Below are positions 50,741-62,488 of a stretch of 64,000 nt of DNA, piece by piece (the stretch's first letter is position 1; each line of letters opens with the position of its first letter). A model generated the notes under the pieces. It saw only the letters and a program-made list of their open reading frames with translations. It searched no databases and was not told the DNA's origin. The DNA comes from Limonium bicolor (Eukaryota; Streptophyta; Magnoliopsida; Caryophyllales; Plumbaginaceae): assembly GCA_023374045.1 (NCBI GenBank), contig CM041777.1, positions 103,370,046 through 103,434,045 of the forward strand. Direction: 5' to 3'. A program made the translations under genes and the position numbers.

Positions 50741-50926
50741 GCCATTTTGTTTTGCATTTCTTTGAGTTAGTTTTTGCATTATTTTGGAAAGTAATGTAGC
50801 AACTGGAGTGTAGTTGTGGAGTACGGATGTATTGCGCATGTAGTGTACTGTATGGTATGGTTGTATTGTGCTTGCATGGTGTATGCTTGTAGTGGATTGT
50901 ATTGTGCTTGCAGTGTATGGAATGTG

Positions 50927-53119
50927 TGTAACGACCCAAAACACCGCCCTAGGAGTTAGGGACGTTACACGCCGCGTATCTATTACCTATTAATGCAAGG
51001 CTCTAACATACGATACCCAAAACAAAACAAAGTACACTTTTATTAACTGAAAATAGATTACAAGGTCTATCTGACATTACATGCAGAAGCCAAACTACAT
51101 TACGTCACATAATCAAATTACAAAGGGCCTTAAGCCACAACTACAAATACAAAGCGAAGGACGATGCAGAAAGCAGAGCGGAGTCTTCAAAGGAAACTTA
51201 AACCTGCAAATCAGAAAATAGGGGTGAGCCAAACTATAGCTCAGCAGGTGATAAACTTCATCAGCTGAGCATGCTCAAAACATATACTGAACATAATCAT
51301 ATACTAATACATAAGCTTAGCAAATCAGACTGGAAGTTGTAACATAAATCAGATAGAGAATGAAGCTTTCTCAAATCAGAGAAGTGACAAGCCAGAACCA
51401 AAATAGAAGTTTGTCAAATCAGAGCAAAGAAGCAGGGACTGAGCAAACCGGACAGAGTCTTAAATCAGAACAAAGCGAACCACAAACTCAGAAGTTCATA
51501 ACAGAAGCTCAATCAAAACAGAGGTGGGACACTAGACACCAGCTGACACATCAGAAGGACTCACATAACGTCCTATGGATCCGAAGATCCCACAACAGAA
51601 GCCGTAGAGACAGCTATGGACCCGTCGGTCACTAAACATCCAAGGGACCCTGAGAGATAGAACAGAAGGGAACCCAAGGGAATAACAGAAGGAATTCCTG
51701 CGCAGCATGCTACGGGACAGCCAGACCCGACTATCCAAGGCTCAGAAGCTAAACATCTAGGTCCCAAAACAGAAGCTTTACAAAACGAAGCAGAAGCCTT
51801 TAACAGAACAGAGCGGAGGGACGAAGCACGTCAAACGGATCATAATCCTTATCAAAACAAAGGTCATATACTGACTAGCAAACACGAAAACTAAACAGAA
51901 GCGTTGAAGCTCAAACACTCTTTCAGAGCAAATCAGAGTTCAAAGGCTTATCTAAGACTTTCAAATTAAAGTACACATATACATGTGCTAAAACATATTA
52001 GATCAGATAGTACTCGAAAAGAGGAATCCAACGCCGCAAACGGCACTCAAAACGGAGCTCAAACAAAGAAGTTATGCTAAAACAAAGGCCGGTCCGAACA
52101 TGCGTCCGACCTTGCATGTTCGGACCTAATTCGAGAGTCTGAAAATCCTCCGGCGTATGATGTCCGAACTTCAATGTTTGGACACATGTTAGGACATACC
52201 GAAAACTGCAAAATCACTTACGGAAATCAGCCAGAACCAAGCCACAAATCCCCCACAAAACATACATAACTTATTGTAGCAAATTAACCAATCGAAAACA
52301 CATTTCCATGGGGTTTTAACGCATCAAACGCACATCAAAATCAACTAAAAACATCACCAAATCAAAGAGTTAAAACAATCATATACGAAGAACAAACAAA
52401 ATCAGAAATCCCCATGGACGAACACACACAACCGAATCCATTCACCACCTACCTCACATCCGACGCAAAGCCATCTCTGCGGACCCGACAACAATCTCTA
52501 CTCGAATTCCATCACGAAATCACATACACTCGCACAAATCGAAAAGGACCAACACCGAAGGGAGAAGCAAGGAACTTGACTGATGAACAGCAACGCACAC
52601 TCCGACTTTACGGATTGGAATCCTCGATGCTGAACTTAGCCACCAGACTAATTAATTTGCAAGATGGAAGAATTGTGAAGAAGAGAGGAATTGAGGAAGA
52701 GGAAGAGGAAAACTTTGCAGAGCGGAAGTTTCTTCTTTGGGTGAGAAGAAACTGACGTGAAATGTCGTCAGGAAAGAAGGAGAGAGGAAATTAAATTAGA
52801 TTTGGAATTTCCTTCCTTTATGAATAATAGCATAAGTAAAAAGAAGGAAAAGGAAGATTAGTAGTCCTTTTACTAACCAAAGAATAAATAACAAAAAGGA
52901 ATAAAGAGTTATTAATAACTATCCTCTCTTACTAATAATTAAGTAACGAAAGGAAGAAAAGAACAATGTAAATCTCCTTTCTCAAAATGAATACTAAAGA
53001 CCGGAATAAATCATAGACGAATCAACTCAAGATTCAAAACATGATTAGTCTCCCTTTGCAAAACCGAAACAAAATAGAAGCAGGATGAAATAAAAGAAAA
53101 AAAAAACTGGGGCATAACA
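50927..53119 (-). repeat. 3' LTR of the young non-autonomous element
   Basis: In element orientation it starts TGTTATGCCCC at 53119 and ends GGGTCGTTACA at 50927. It contains a candidate intron (52199 to 51204), a GTCCGAAC/GTTCGGAC inverted-repeat module at 52085-52200, and an antisense frame of 113 codons (52414-52755) also intact in the other LTR. That frame matches nothing I recognise. Confidence 0.9.
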
Positions 53120-53122
53120 TTA

Positions 53123-53137
53123 TACCCCCCCTTAAAA
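53123..53137 (-). other. Polypurine tract of the young element
   Basis: On the minus strand TTTTTAAGGGGGGGTA lies next to the 3' LTR, preceded by ATTTCGAGGACGAAATTC, the usual remnant of a Ty3 pol end. Confidence 0.85.
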
Positions 53138-53269
53138 AGAATTTCGTCCTCGAAATTCGACGAAACCCGGAATACGAGCAGATGCACTTCAAGTGCAGGA
53201 ATACTACAATCACTAAGGCATGCAAAAAGAAACTCACAGATCGAAAGGTCAACCACACAGGGAGCTGAC

Positions 53270-54540
53270 ACTCAGAACATAACCTATAACTGATAGACTG
53301 ACAGAAGGACAATCAGCAGAATATTACTGACACAAAACCTTAGAGCACGGAAGGAACGCTCTCGTCACATAGAGCTAACACTCAGAACTTGGTAACTGAC
53401 TTGCTGACAGAAGGGACGAAGCAAAGGCAACTAAGAACTAAGCCTGGTAGCACAGGAGCGGTACCCAGACTCACCGCCGACTAACCGTCATGGAACATAG
53501 TAGCAGATCCCTACAAGCTCAAACTAAGGCACAAGAAACCCACTCCACATCGCTATCCTTACCCGGGCTAACACACCAAACCTACTGGCTCAAACGCTAA
53601 CAGAAGAACGAAATAAAAGGTTACTGGAACTTCCTCAACTTACTGCTAACTGAATGACATAAGAGCACACTAGGAGGTCACCAACACTTAGTCTTGAAGC
53701 ACAGGAGAAGCACTCAAGCACCTTAGAAACTCGCATTACAAAGATCCAGCCTTCAGAACATACTAGTAGACTCACTAATAGAAGGAACAAAGCAAAAGAT
53801 TACTTAACCACTTAACCTTATGGCACCGAAGGAACACTCACAATCTCAGAGCTCTATCTTACACGGGCCAGCTCATCGAACCACAGATGGTCTCACTGAC
53901 AGAAGGAAACAAATTAGGGGATCGCTAAAACGCTCAAAACTCTCACACTTCCAGAAGCTCTAACGTTGCACGAGCTATCACACAGACCTCTCAGACTGAC
54001 TCACCAACAAAAGGATCAAGACAGATAATTACAGAAGGTTAGGCTCGAAGCATATGCACAACACTGAAACTCACTACTGACAGGATAACAGAGGAACTCA
54101 ACAGAAGATTAGCCTAAAGGCGCAAGAAGAACACTCACTCATTTCAGAGGCTCTAACCCCAAAGAGCTAGCACTCATAGTTTACTAGCTGGCTCACTGAC
54201 AGATGAAGCAAAGCAGATGATTTCTGACGGCTAAGCACGAAAGTTCAAGAAGCACAGAAAAGATGACCACTCATCTCAAAAGCTCTACCCCGCTCGAGCT
54301 AACACACAACCTTACAGGCAGATTCACTATCAGCATGAGCGAAACACAAGATCACAGAAGGCAAAGCTTAAAGGATTAGGGCAGTAGTCACACCAGCCGC
54401 TGACTGACAAACTGAAGGGACATAACAAAAGATTACTTAAGCTCAGCCTAGAGACACAAAAGAAACACTCAACTCTCTCAGAAGATGTCCCTATCCAAAG
54501 GACTAAACAAACACACCTCTCGAACTCACCCACAAGCCAC
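53270..54540 (-). repeat. Degenerate tandem repeats filling the interior of the young element
   Basis: Units of roughly 110-160 bases recur about nine times with landmarks CTCACTGACAGAAGGA, AGCTCTA and AGCACAGGAG in the same order. There is no gene. The remainder, 54540-55213, is CA-rich, non-coding and less clearly repeated. Confidence 0.7.
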
Positions 54541-55213
54541 TCAGAACCAAAGCACAACACACTCTGGATCACACACACTGATGGACCCCTAGGCTCACAT
54601 CACACAGCTTGAAACTCTCAAACCAACACTCACACCCAAACGCAGAACTCACGACTCAGCTCACACCCGATCTCACACCCCAATGTATCATATCACTCGG
54701 ACTCGTAGCCCACACTCCCAACACTTCCAATACTGAACCAAAGCACATACCTAACCGGGTCTCACGATGAAAAAACTCCCCAAACAGCATCATAACAATC
54801 ACCTAAGCCAAACCCATCTGAACCCACTCACACCTCATAGACTGAACACATCTCTCTAACTCACATCCCAGAACACAACACAACACAACTCACATCACGA
54901 ACACACAACCCTGGCATACCTCTCAAACAAACCAGAACTCACATTTGGTCATCCTTTCCCAAAGGACCTGACTCCCTCGGACTCAGACTCAAAGCACAAA
55001 AGCACACAGATAAACAGACACTACGCTTCCGCTGCGCTACTCTGTTAGTGGACAACCACAGAGCAGACACACTCATTAGACTCCAAGAAACAATCAAATC
55101 ATACAACAAACAGCAGTCGAATCACGCAGTAGGCAGCACACAACACATAAGCAGGCAAGAACACGGAAGCGTAGGCATGCAGACACCCACAAAACCCAAA
55201 GAAAGCCAAACCT

Positions 55214-55226
55214 GGCTCTGATACCA
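55214..55226 (-). promoter_or_regulatory. Primer binding site, tRNA-iMet type (young element)
   Basis: The reverse complement reads TGGTATCAGAGCC, five bases from the LTR edge at 55232. Unlike the chromoviruses, no hairpin overlaps it. Confidence 0.9.
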
Positions 55227-55231
55227 CAAAA

Positions 55232-57417
55232 TGTAATGACCCAAAACACCGCCCTAGGAGTTAGGGACGTTACACGCCGCGTATCTATTACCTAATAACG
55301 CAAGGCTCTAACATACGATACCCAAAACAAAACAAAGTACACTTTTATTAACTGAAAATAGATTACAAGGTCTATCTGACATTACATGCAGAAGCCAAAC
55401 TACATTACGTCACATAATCAAATTACAAAGGGCCTTAAGCCACAACTACAAATACAAAGCGAAGGACGATGCAGAAAGCAGAGCGGAGTCTTCAAAGGAA
55501 ACTTAAACCTGCAAATCAGACGGAAATAGGGGTGAGCCAAACTATAGCTCAGCAGGTGATAAACTTCATAAGCTGAGCATGCTCAAAACATATACTGAAC
55601 ATAATCATATACTAATACATAAGCTTAGCAAATCAGACTGGAAGTTGTAACATAAATCAGATAGAGAATGAAGCTTTCTCAAATCAGAGAAGTGACAAGC
55701 CAGAACCGAAATAAAAGTTTGTCAAATCAGAGCAAAGAAGCAGGGACTGAGCAAACCGGACAGAGTCTTAAATCAGAACAAAGCGAACCACAAACTCAGA
55801 AGTTCATAACAAAAGCTCAATCAAAACAGAGGTGGGACACTAGACACCAGCTGACACATCAGAAGGACTCACATAACGTCCTATGGATCCGAAGATCCCA
55901 CAACAGAAGCCGTAGAGACAGCTATGGACTCGTCGGTCACTAAACATCCAAGGGACCCTGAGAGATAGAACAGAAGGGAACCCAAGGGAATAACAGAAGG
56001 AATTCCTGCGCAGCATGCTACGGGACAGCCAGACCCGACTATCCAAGGCTCAGAAGCTAAACATCTAGGTCCCAAAACAGAAGCCTTTAACAGAACAGAG
56101 CGGAGGGATGAAGCACATCAAACAGATCATAATCCTTATCAAAACAAAGGTCATATACTGACTAGCAAACACGAAAACTAAACAGAAGCGTTGAAGCTCA
56201 AACACTCTTTCAGAGCAAATCAGAGTTCAAAGGCTTATCTAAGACTTTCAAATTAAAGTACACATATACATGTGCTAAAACATATTAGATCAGATAGTAC
56301 TCGAAAAGAGGAATCCAACGCCGCAAACGGCACTCAAAACGGAGCTCAAACGAAGAAGTTATGCTAAAATAAAGGCCGGTCCAAACATGCGTCCGACCTT
56401 GCATGTTCGGACCTAATTCGAGAGTCTGAAAATCCTCCGGCGTATGATGTCCGAACTTCAATGTTCGGACACATGTTAGGACATACCGAAAACTGCAAAA
56501 TCACTTACGGAAATCAGCCAGAACCAAGCCACAAATCCCCCACAAAACATACATAACTTATTGTAGCAAATTAACCAATCGAAAACACATTTCCATGGGG
56601 TTTTAACGCATCAAACGCACATCAAAATCAACTAAAAACATCACCAAATCAAAGAGTTAAAACAATCATATACGAAGAACAAACAAAATCAGAAATCCCC
56701 ATGGACGAACACACACAACCGAATCCATTCACCACCTACCTCACATCCGACGCAAAGCCATCTCTGCGGACCCGACAACAATCTCTACTCGAATTCCATC
56801 ACGAAATCACATACACTCGCACAAATCGAAAAGGACCAACACCGAAGGGAGAAGCAAGGAACTTGACTGATGAACAGCAACGCACACTCCGACTCTACGG
56901 ATTGGAATCCTCGATGCTGAACTTAGCCACCAGACTAATTAATTTGCAGGATGGAAGAATTGTGAAGAAGAGAGGAATTGAGGAAGAGGAAGAGGAAAAC
57001 TTTGCAGAGCGGAAGTTTCTTCTTTGGGTGAGAAGAAACTGACGTGAAATGTCGTCAGGAAAGAAGGAGAGAGGAAATTAAATTAGATTTGGAATTTCCT
57101 TCCTTTATGAATAATAGCATAACGTAAAAAGAAGGAAAAGGAAGATTAGTAGTCCTTTTACTAACCAAAGAATAAATAACAAAAAGGAATAAAGAGTTAT
57201 TAATAACTATCCTCTCTTACTAAAAATTAAGTAACGAAAGGAAGAAAAGAACAATGTAAATCTCCTTTCTCAAAATGAATACTAAAGACCGGAATAAATC
57301 ATAGACGAATCAACTCAAGATTCAAAACATGATTAGTCTCCCTTTGCAAAACCGAAACAAAATAGAAGCAGGATGAAATAAAAGAAAAAAAAAACTGGGG
57401 CATAACATTGAACACCT
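55232..57417 (-). repeat. 5' LTR of the young non-autonomous element
   Basis: Near-identical to 50927-53119. The main difference is a gap of about 20 bases near 56087. The GTCCGAAC module is at about 56372-56487. Confidence 0.9.
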
Positions 57418-57528
57418 TGTAAGGTGGTAGTAATGTATATTTATGGTAATTGAGTTGCCAAATGTGTAGAGATAGTAACCCACCAACCTTGAGCAACTTT
57501 GAGGGCAAAGTTCCTTAAGGGGGTAGAT
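57418..57528 (+). other. Tekay-like element resumed: 3' end with polypurine tract
   Basis: A short non-coding stretch ends in CTTAAGGGGGTAGAT (57514-57528), directly before the LTR start at 57529. Confidence 0.8.
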
Positions 57529-59772
57529 TGAAATACCCCGAAATTAAAAATAGTGATTAATTAGGCTAATGAAGATTTTATAAGCTTTATTATGCCTGAA
57601 TAAGCACATGGGAACAATTTCCGAAGAAAATGGATCCATAAAACGGATTAAAAACATAAACGAACCTTAAAGCGTGTTTTTTGAGGAAACCGGGAAAACG
57701 TGACTTTAAGTGGGTTAAATAGACCCGTAATAATTTTAGTCAATAAAATGTCTATAATTATACATTAGTGAACGTCTAGAACCATTAAAATTAATTAATC
57801 GAGAAAATTCCAGAAAACGGGTTTTAGTGAGTGAATAGTGCAAAAACTAGAACTTATGGGGTGTTAATTGTAATAAGACTGAAATACTCCTCCCCATTTG
57901 TAATTAAAAAAATCTGGAACTTTTGTGTGGGTGTGTGTCACGATTTACCCCTCCCTCTCACACTCTCTTTATTTGCTTTTATACACAAAAGGACAAAACA
58001 ATTAATGAATAAAATAAGAAAAGTAAAAAGCAAAAGTACATTACCTTACTCTATGAGTCTCTCTCCTCCATTTCTCTTGCTCTCTCACGTACTCCCCCTC
58101 CAACCTGAATTCTTCTTCCTCCTTCAGCCCTTTAATGGCGATTCCATGAGGCCCTTACCAACACTCTCTTCTTCTCCATCATTGAAGGCTCAAACCTTGT
58201 CCAAATTCTATAAAAACTGTACCATTGAACTCTCCTCACGTAGGAGATCATTTTCCTCCTTTAGAAAATAAAAAACCTCAACTTTCATCTCCATGTCTAA
58301 AGCTCATTTGAAGGTTTGAGAACACCAATGTGAGCTCCTTCATCTCCTTGTTATTCTAAGGTAAAAAGATGTCCAAAAATCCCTCTTTTCTAGCTCTCTT
58401 TTACAATATAGAAAATTCCAGATTTTGAGCTCTTGTTGTTCCTTGTCCAGCCGGTTTTGGCCTCAAGTTAGGAGCTTGAATCTTGTTATTTTGCTAGCCA
58501 AAAACTCCACTTAGTGATTGAAAGGTAATCCCTCATTTTTGATTATCAAAACTCTCTTGAATTCTAGGGTTAATTCATGAGTGATGGATTTACTTAGCAT
58601 TGTTATGTATACCTTTAAATATGGGTTGTAGCTTGACCAAGTTGTGAGGCAAGAACATAGAAAAGAAAGAGTAAGAAGAGGAAGAAAAGAGCAAGAAGAT
58701 AAAGGAGAAACAAATCAAGAAAATACCAAGGTAATGAACTTACCTTTGGATCAAACTTAGTGTCTTGTAGTATGAGGAAATACATGCTTAAGTATTGTAT
58801 AACTAGAGTAAAGGTAAACAAATGATGGAAAGGTATTCTAGTATGAATTGTGTTGATGTTTAATGGCCTTAGAGCCAAGTATCTAAGTTATTGTACAATG
58901 GGATTATTGTTGAGCTTGTGCAGGAAAATATTGAGTAAGAGATTGAGTTATTTTATTGTTATTGATGTCTTGAATAAACACTGATGTAAAACTGAGTTGT
59001 ATGAGCTAAATAATGTGGTAAGAATGCTTACAAATGTAGGGAACCTCTATCAAATTTTGTCTAGAAACTAAGGGACTTAAGTGTTTTAAGGAGAAGAAAT
59101 AACATAGGATTAACTAGGTATGTTCTAGGTTTAATGTGAGTAGTTAACCACTTTGGAAACTAAATTGGGAGAGTTAGGTAATGGAGTAGCATGTGAGGTG
59201 AAAACAATGCTATGAACACTAGTAATGCATTAGTTGAAGAACCATTGAGTTAGTGAAGAGAAGGAAAACAAAATCTGTAGCAAGCACTTAAGAGGGAAGA
59301 TTAAGAGTGGAAGAATTGTGTAAATTAGACAAAACTTGAGTAGTTTAGTGAGTAGATGGTTTATAAAGTTTTAGAGTATAAAATTGGTGTCAAACAAGCT
59401 TAGAATGCCTTGGAAAATATTAGGGAAGAAATGAGTAGAAGAAAGGAGTTGAAACAAAGTCAAAATGAGTAGTACTGGCTTTGACCGACCTTAGGACCGA
59501 CCCTGGGAAGGTCGGTCGAGCCAGAATTTGCAAACCCGGAAGTCTACTAACTTCGACCGACCTTAGGAATGACCTTGGTAAGGTCGGTCGAGTCATAATT
59601 TTCAAACTCAGAAGTCTACTAACTTCGACCGACCTTAGGACCGACCCTGGCAAGGTTGGTTAGGTCAAAATTTTCAAAACAGAAGTCTTCTGACTTCAAC
59701 TGACCTTAGGACCGACCTTGGAAAGGTCGGTCGAAGTTGAAATTTTTGAAACCCCAACCTACTGACTTCGAC
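57529..59772 (+). repeat. 3' LTR of the Tekay-like element, cut by another LTR
   Basis: It starts TGAAATACCCC after a PPT. From about 59310 it matches the 5' LTR copy from 42530. It breaks off inside the CGACCGACCTT array, where the next LTR begins. A frame at 57831-58271 has no recognisable domain. Confidence 0.8.
59480..59772 (+). repeat. Tandem inverted-repeat module, second copy
   Basis: Four and a half units with CGACCGACCTTAGGACCGAC, matching 42703-42965 in order, truncated at the insertion point. Confidence 0.85.
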
Positions 59773-61929
59773 TGAAATACCCCAAACCTTAATATGTTAA
59801 TTAATTATGTGATTATGATTTTTTATGGCTAATTAAGTCCTTAAGATCATTGGTGAAGAAATAAAAACCAAAAAGAAAAAGAAAATGCATAAAAGTCACA
59901 AAACGTGAAAACACGTATTTAATTATTTTAGGAGGTATATAACCTTCACTAGTGTTATAAATATATTTTTATACCCTAATTACACACTAAGAGCATGTGG
60001 GAAAAATTCCTGAAGAAAACAGATCTAAATAATGCGTTAAAACGCTAACGGAGTCTTAAAACGCGTTTTGGAGAAAACCCGAAAAAGTGAATTTAAACAG
60101 TTAAATGACCCTGTATAAATTATGGTTGATTATATAACTATAATTAAACATTAATGAGAGCCTAAGAACCATTAAAATAAAAGAAACGAGAAAAATCCAA
60201 AAAACGGGCCCGGATTAGTGAACAGTGTAAAAACGGGGATTTATGGGGTGTAAACTGTAATAAAAGTAAAGTACCCTCCTTCCCTTGCAAAATAAAAATC
60301 TGGCTCCTCACATAGCCATTCACGTTTTAAAACCCCCCCTCTCTTATCTTAAAACCTTACTTTACAAAAGGTAAAGTAATAAAGTGGAAATAAAGTACAT
60401 ACTCACCTTTTGACATTCTCTCTCCTCCATTCTCTACTCCTCTCACGTTTTTCTTTTCTTCTTTCTCCAGACCTCCCTCTATGTTCCTTGCTGCTCCCAT
60501 GGCCATTTCAAAACCCCCACCAAACTTCATCTTCCTCCTTCTTGTTCTACCACCAAACCAACTCAAAACAACAAAATAAATACATATTATTACTCCCCTC
60601 ATCTTGGATATCATTTCCCTCTTTTCAAAATCTCAAAACCATGAAGTTGAATTCCATGGGTATTACCCATTTGAAGATAAAATCCCATTGCAAGGAGCTT
60701 GGTTGCCTTCCCTTTCATCCAAGGTAAGAAAAGCTAAAAGAAAAACTCATTTTTCTCTCCATCTTTGTCCTAGCCGATTTTTGACCTCCTAATGTCTTGC
60801 CTTCTTCTTGTTTTGGAGCATTGATTCAAGTCTCCAATGGTGGATTGAAACCCTCCTTTGATTCATGGTTGAAAACCAATTCTAGGGTTTAAAAAGGTAA
60901 TCCCTTAATTAGTGCTTTAAGCACCTTTCCTTGTGCTAGCTTAATTAATGTGTCTAAGTGATTTTACTTAGCCCATTCCTTCTTGAATGTTGGCCTAGAG
61001 TGTGGGCAAAGACAATGCCATGGCCGAAATCAAGAGAAGGCGAGCAAGAGGAGAATTAAAAGAGGAACTTGTGAAATTAAGGTAAGGAATTAACCTTGAA
61101 GCTTGTTTTAATTGTTTTAGTATTTGGGATGGGTTAGACTAAATAATAAACCCAAAACTTGTGCTAGCAATGTGTTTAGTGAATGTGAGAGGAAATTTTT
61201 GTGATGATGTTTAGTGTTTGGTGCAATGTTAAGTTGTGTCTTGATTTAAGGGCGTAAGAGCCAAACATTTGAGTTAATGCACTATGTGGTGATTGATGGA
61301 GCATTGATGGATTTATGTGTGCTGGTAGAACCCATGTGGTTTGGCTAGTTATAGGATGAATTATGTGAAGAAATGAGTTTTGGGTAATGTTAGAGAAGTA
61401 GCCGGGTTATGGCTAATTTTCGGTAGAAAACCGAGTGTTAAGGTGATGTTGGGAGGATGGTGAACCTATGTGTTCTTGGGAGAAAATAGAAGTTTTAATG
61501 AGTGGAATAAACTCACCAAGAACTAGAGAATGGGAGTTAGGAGGACGGATGCAAAAACTGTAACATAAAGTAGGAGGAAAGTCATGAATTTTGCTAGTAA
61601 TGAACTATGGTGTTTAACTTGTGAAACAAGAGTTGGACTTGGGCTTTAGAGAATGCATTGGACTAGGAATGATTTGGGGTGTTCATTAAGTAATGTGGTA
61701 AGGTTGGTGAAAGGATATGAAACATCAAAAGAGGTTTTAAATGCACTGCTATGCATAATGCAATAGAGGGAATGGAGAATTTAGGAATTTGAGCAAGAAT
61801 TTGAGTAGGGATTAAACCAACGATTTGAAGAGGGTTGGAGCATGTTTTAAGGTGTTTAAACATGTAGGAAATGTGTGGAAAGTTTATTGGATGATTAGAT
61901 GTGAATTAGGGGTTGAAAACTGCTCAAAA

Positions 61930-62140
61930 ACTGTCAATTTAAACACCTACAGACATGGTCCGGGTTTGTAAACAAGTACACAAACCCGGACCACATCAAA
62001 AACGTGCCAGAAACTCATTCCAGCATGTGGTCCGGGTTTGTATCCAAGTACACATACCCGGACCAAGCTATTTTGTACACAGAAAATGATTTCCGGGATT
62101 GGTCCGGGTTTGTAACCCCGGACACAAACGCGGACCAGTC
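61930..62140 (+). repeat. Inverted-repeat module GGTCCGGGTTTGTA...TACACAAACCCGGACC
   Basis: Three hairpin-forming units built on GGTCCGGGTTTGTA and its complement, analogous in kind and placement to the modules at 42703 and 52085. Confidence 0.85.
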
Positions 62141-62488
62141 TAAAAAGTGCCCAGAATGTGTTTTTAAGTGTTGTTATGATGGGGTAGTGAATGATAATGG
62201 TTTTAGATGATGATTAGGCCTTGTTTGGTGAGTTTTAAAGGCCATTGGAAGTATAAACAAGTGTGAGAGTGAATGTGTAAGTCGTGAACTTAAGATCACA
62301 TAAATAAGTTAAGGATAACGGGTCAACGGGATTAAGTACGGGAGTGATAGAAATCTACATACCGTAAGACTTTGATGTTAATAAAAACATTTGAAATAAT
62401 TCCAGTTGATTGGAAACTACCCGGGAAGCGTGAGGTGACGCGTTGGAGCGAATCCTCGGGGACACGGTAGAGTAACCCACAGTGTAAG

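Larger units (their letters stand above)
50927..57417 (-). mobile_element. Young non-autonomous LTR retrotransposon, nested
   Basis: Two LTRs of about 2.19 kb (50927-53119 and 55232-57417) differ by only about twenty substitutions and a few indels by eye. The PBS (55214-55226) and PPT (53123-53137) show minus orientation. The 2.1 kb interior has no coding frame and is made largely of degenerate tandem repeats. Flanking bases (ATGTG left, TTGAA right) do not form a target duplication. Confidence 0.9.
42530..59772 (+). mobile_element. Tekay/Del-like chromovirus carrying an AlkB domain, with a nested element
   Basis: The order is truncated 5' LTR, PBS (44670), gag with two zinc knuckles, AlkB-type domain, protease, RT/RNase H, integrase, chromodomain-like tail, internal PPT (50724), a nested non-autonomous element (50927-57417), terminal PPT (57515) and 3' LTR (57529). 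The 3' LTR is cut at 59772 by another LTR. Many stops and frameshifts show an old, inactive copy. Confidence 0.8.

Noticed and set aside
53270..54540. CRISPR-like array in the tandem repeats
   Set aside because: Units are long, variable and without constant-length spacers, and the setting is a plant LTR element.
57831..58271. 146-codon frame in the LTR as a host gene
   Set aside because: It lies wholly within an LTR, is rich in Ser/Leu/Phe from CT-rich DNA, and has no recognisable domain.
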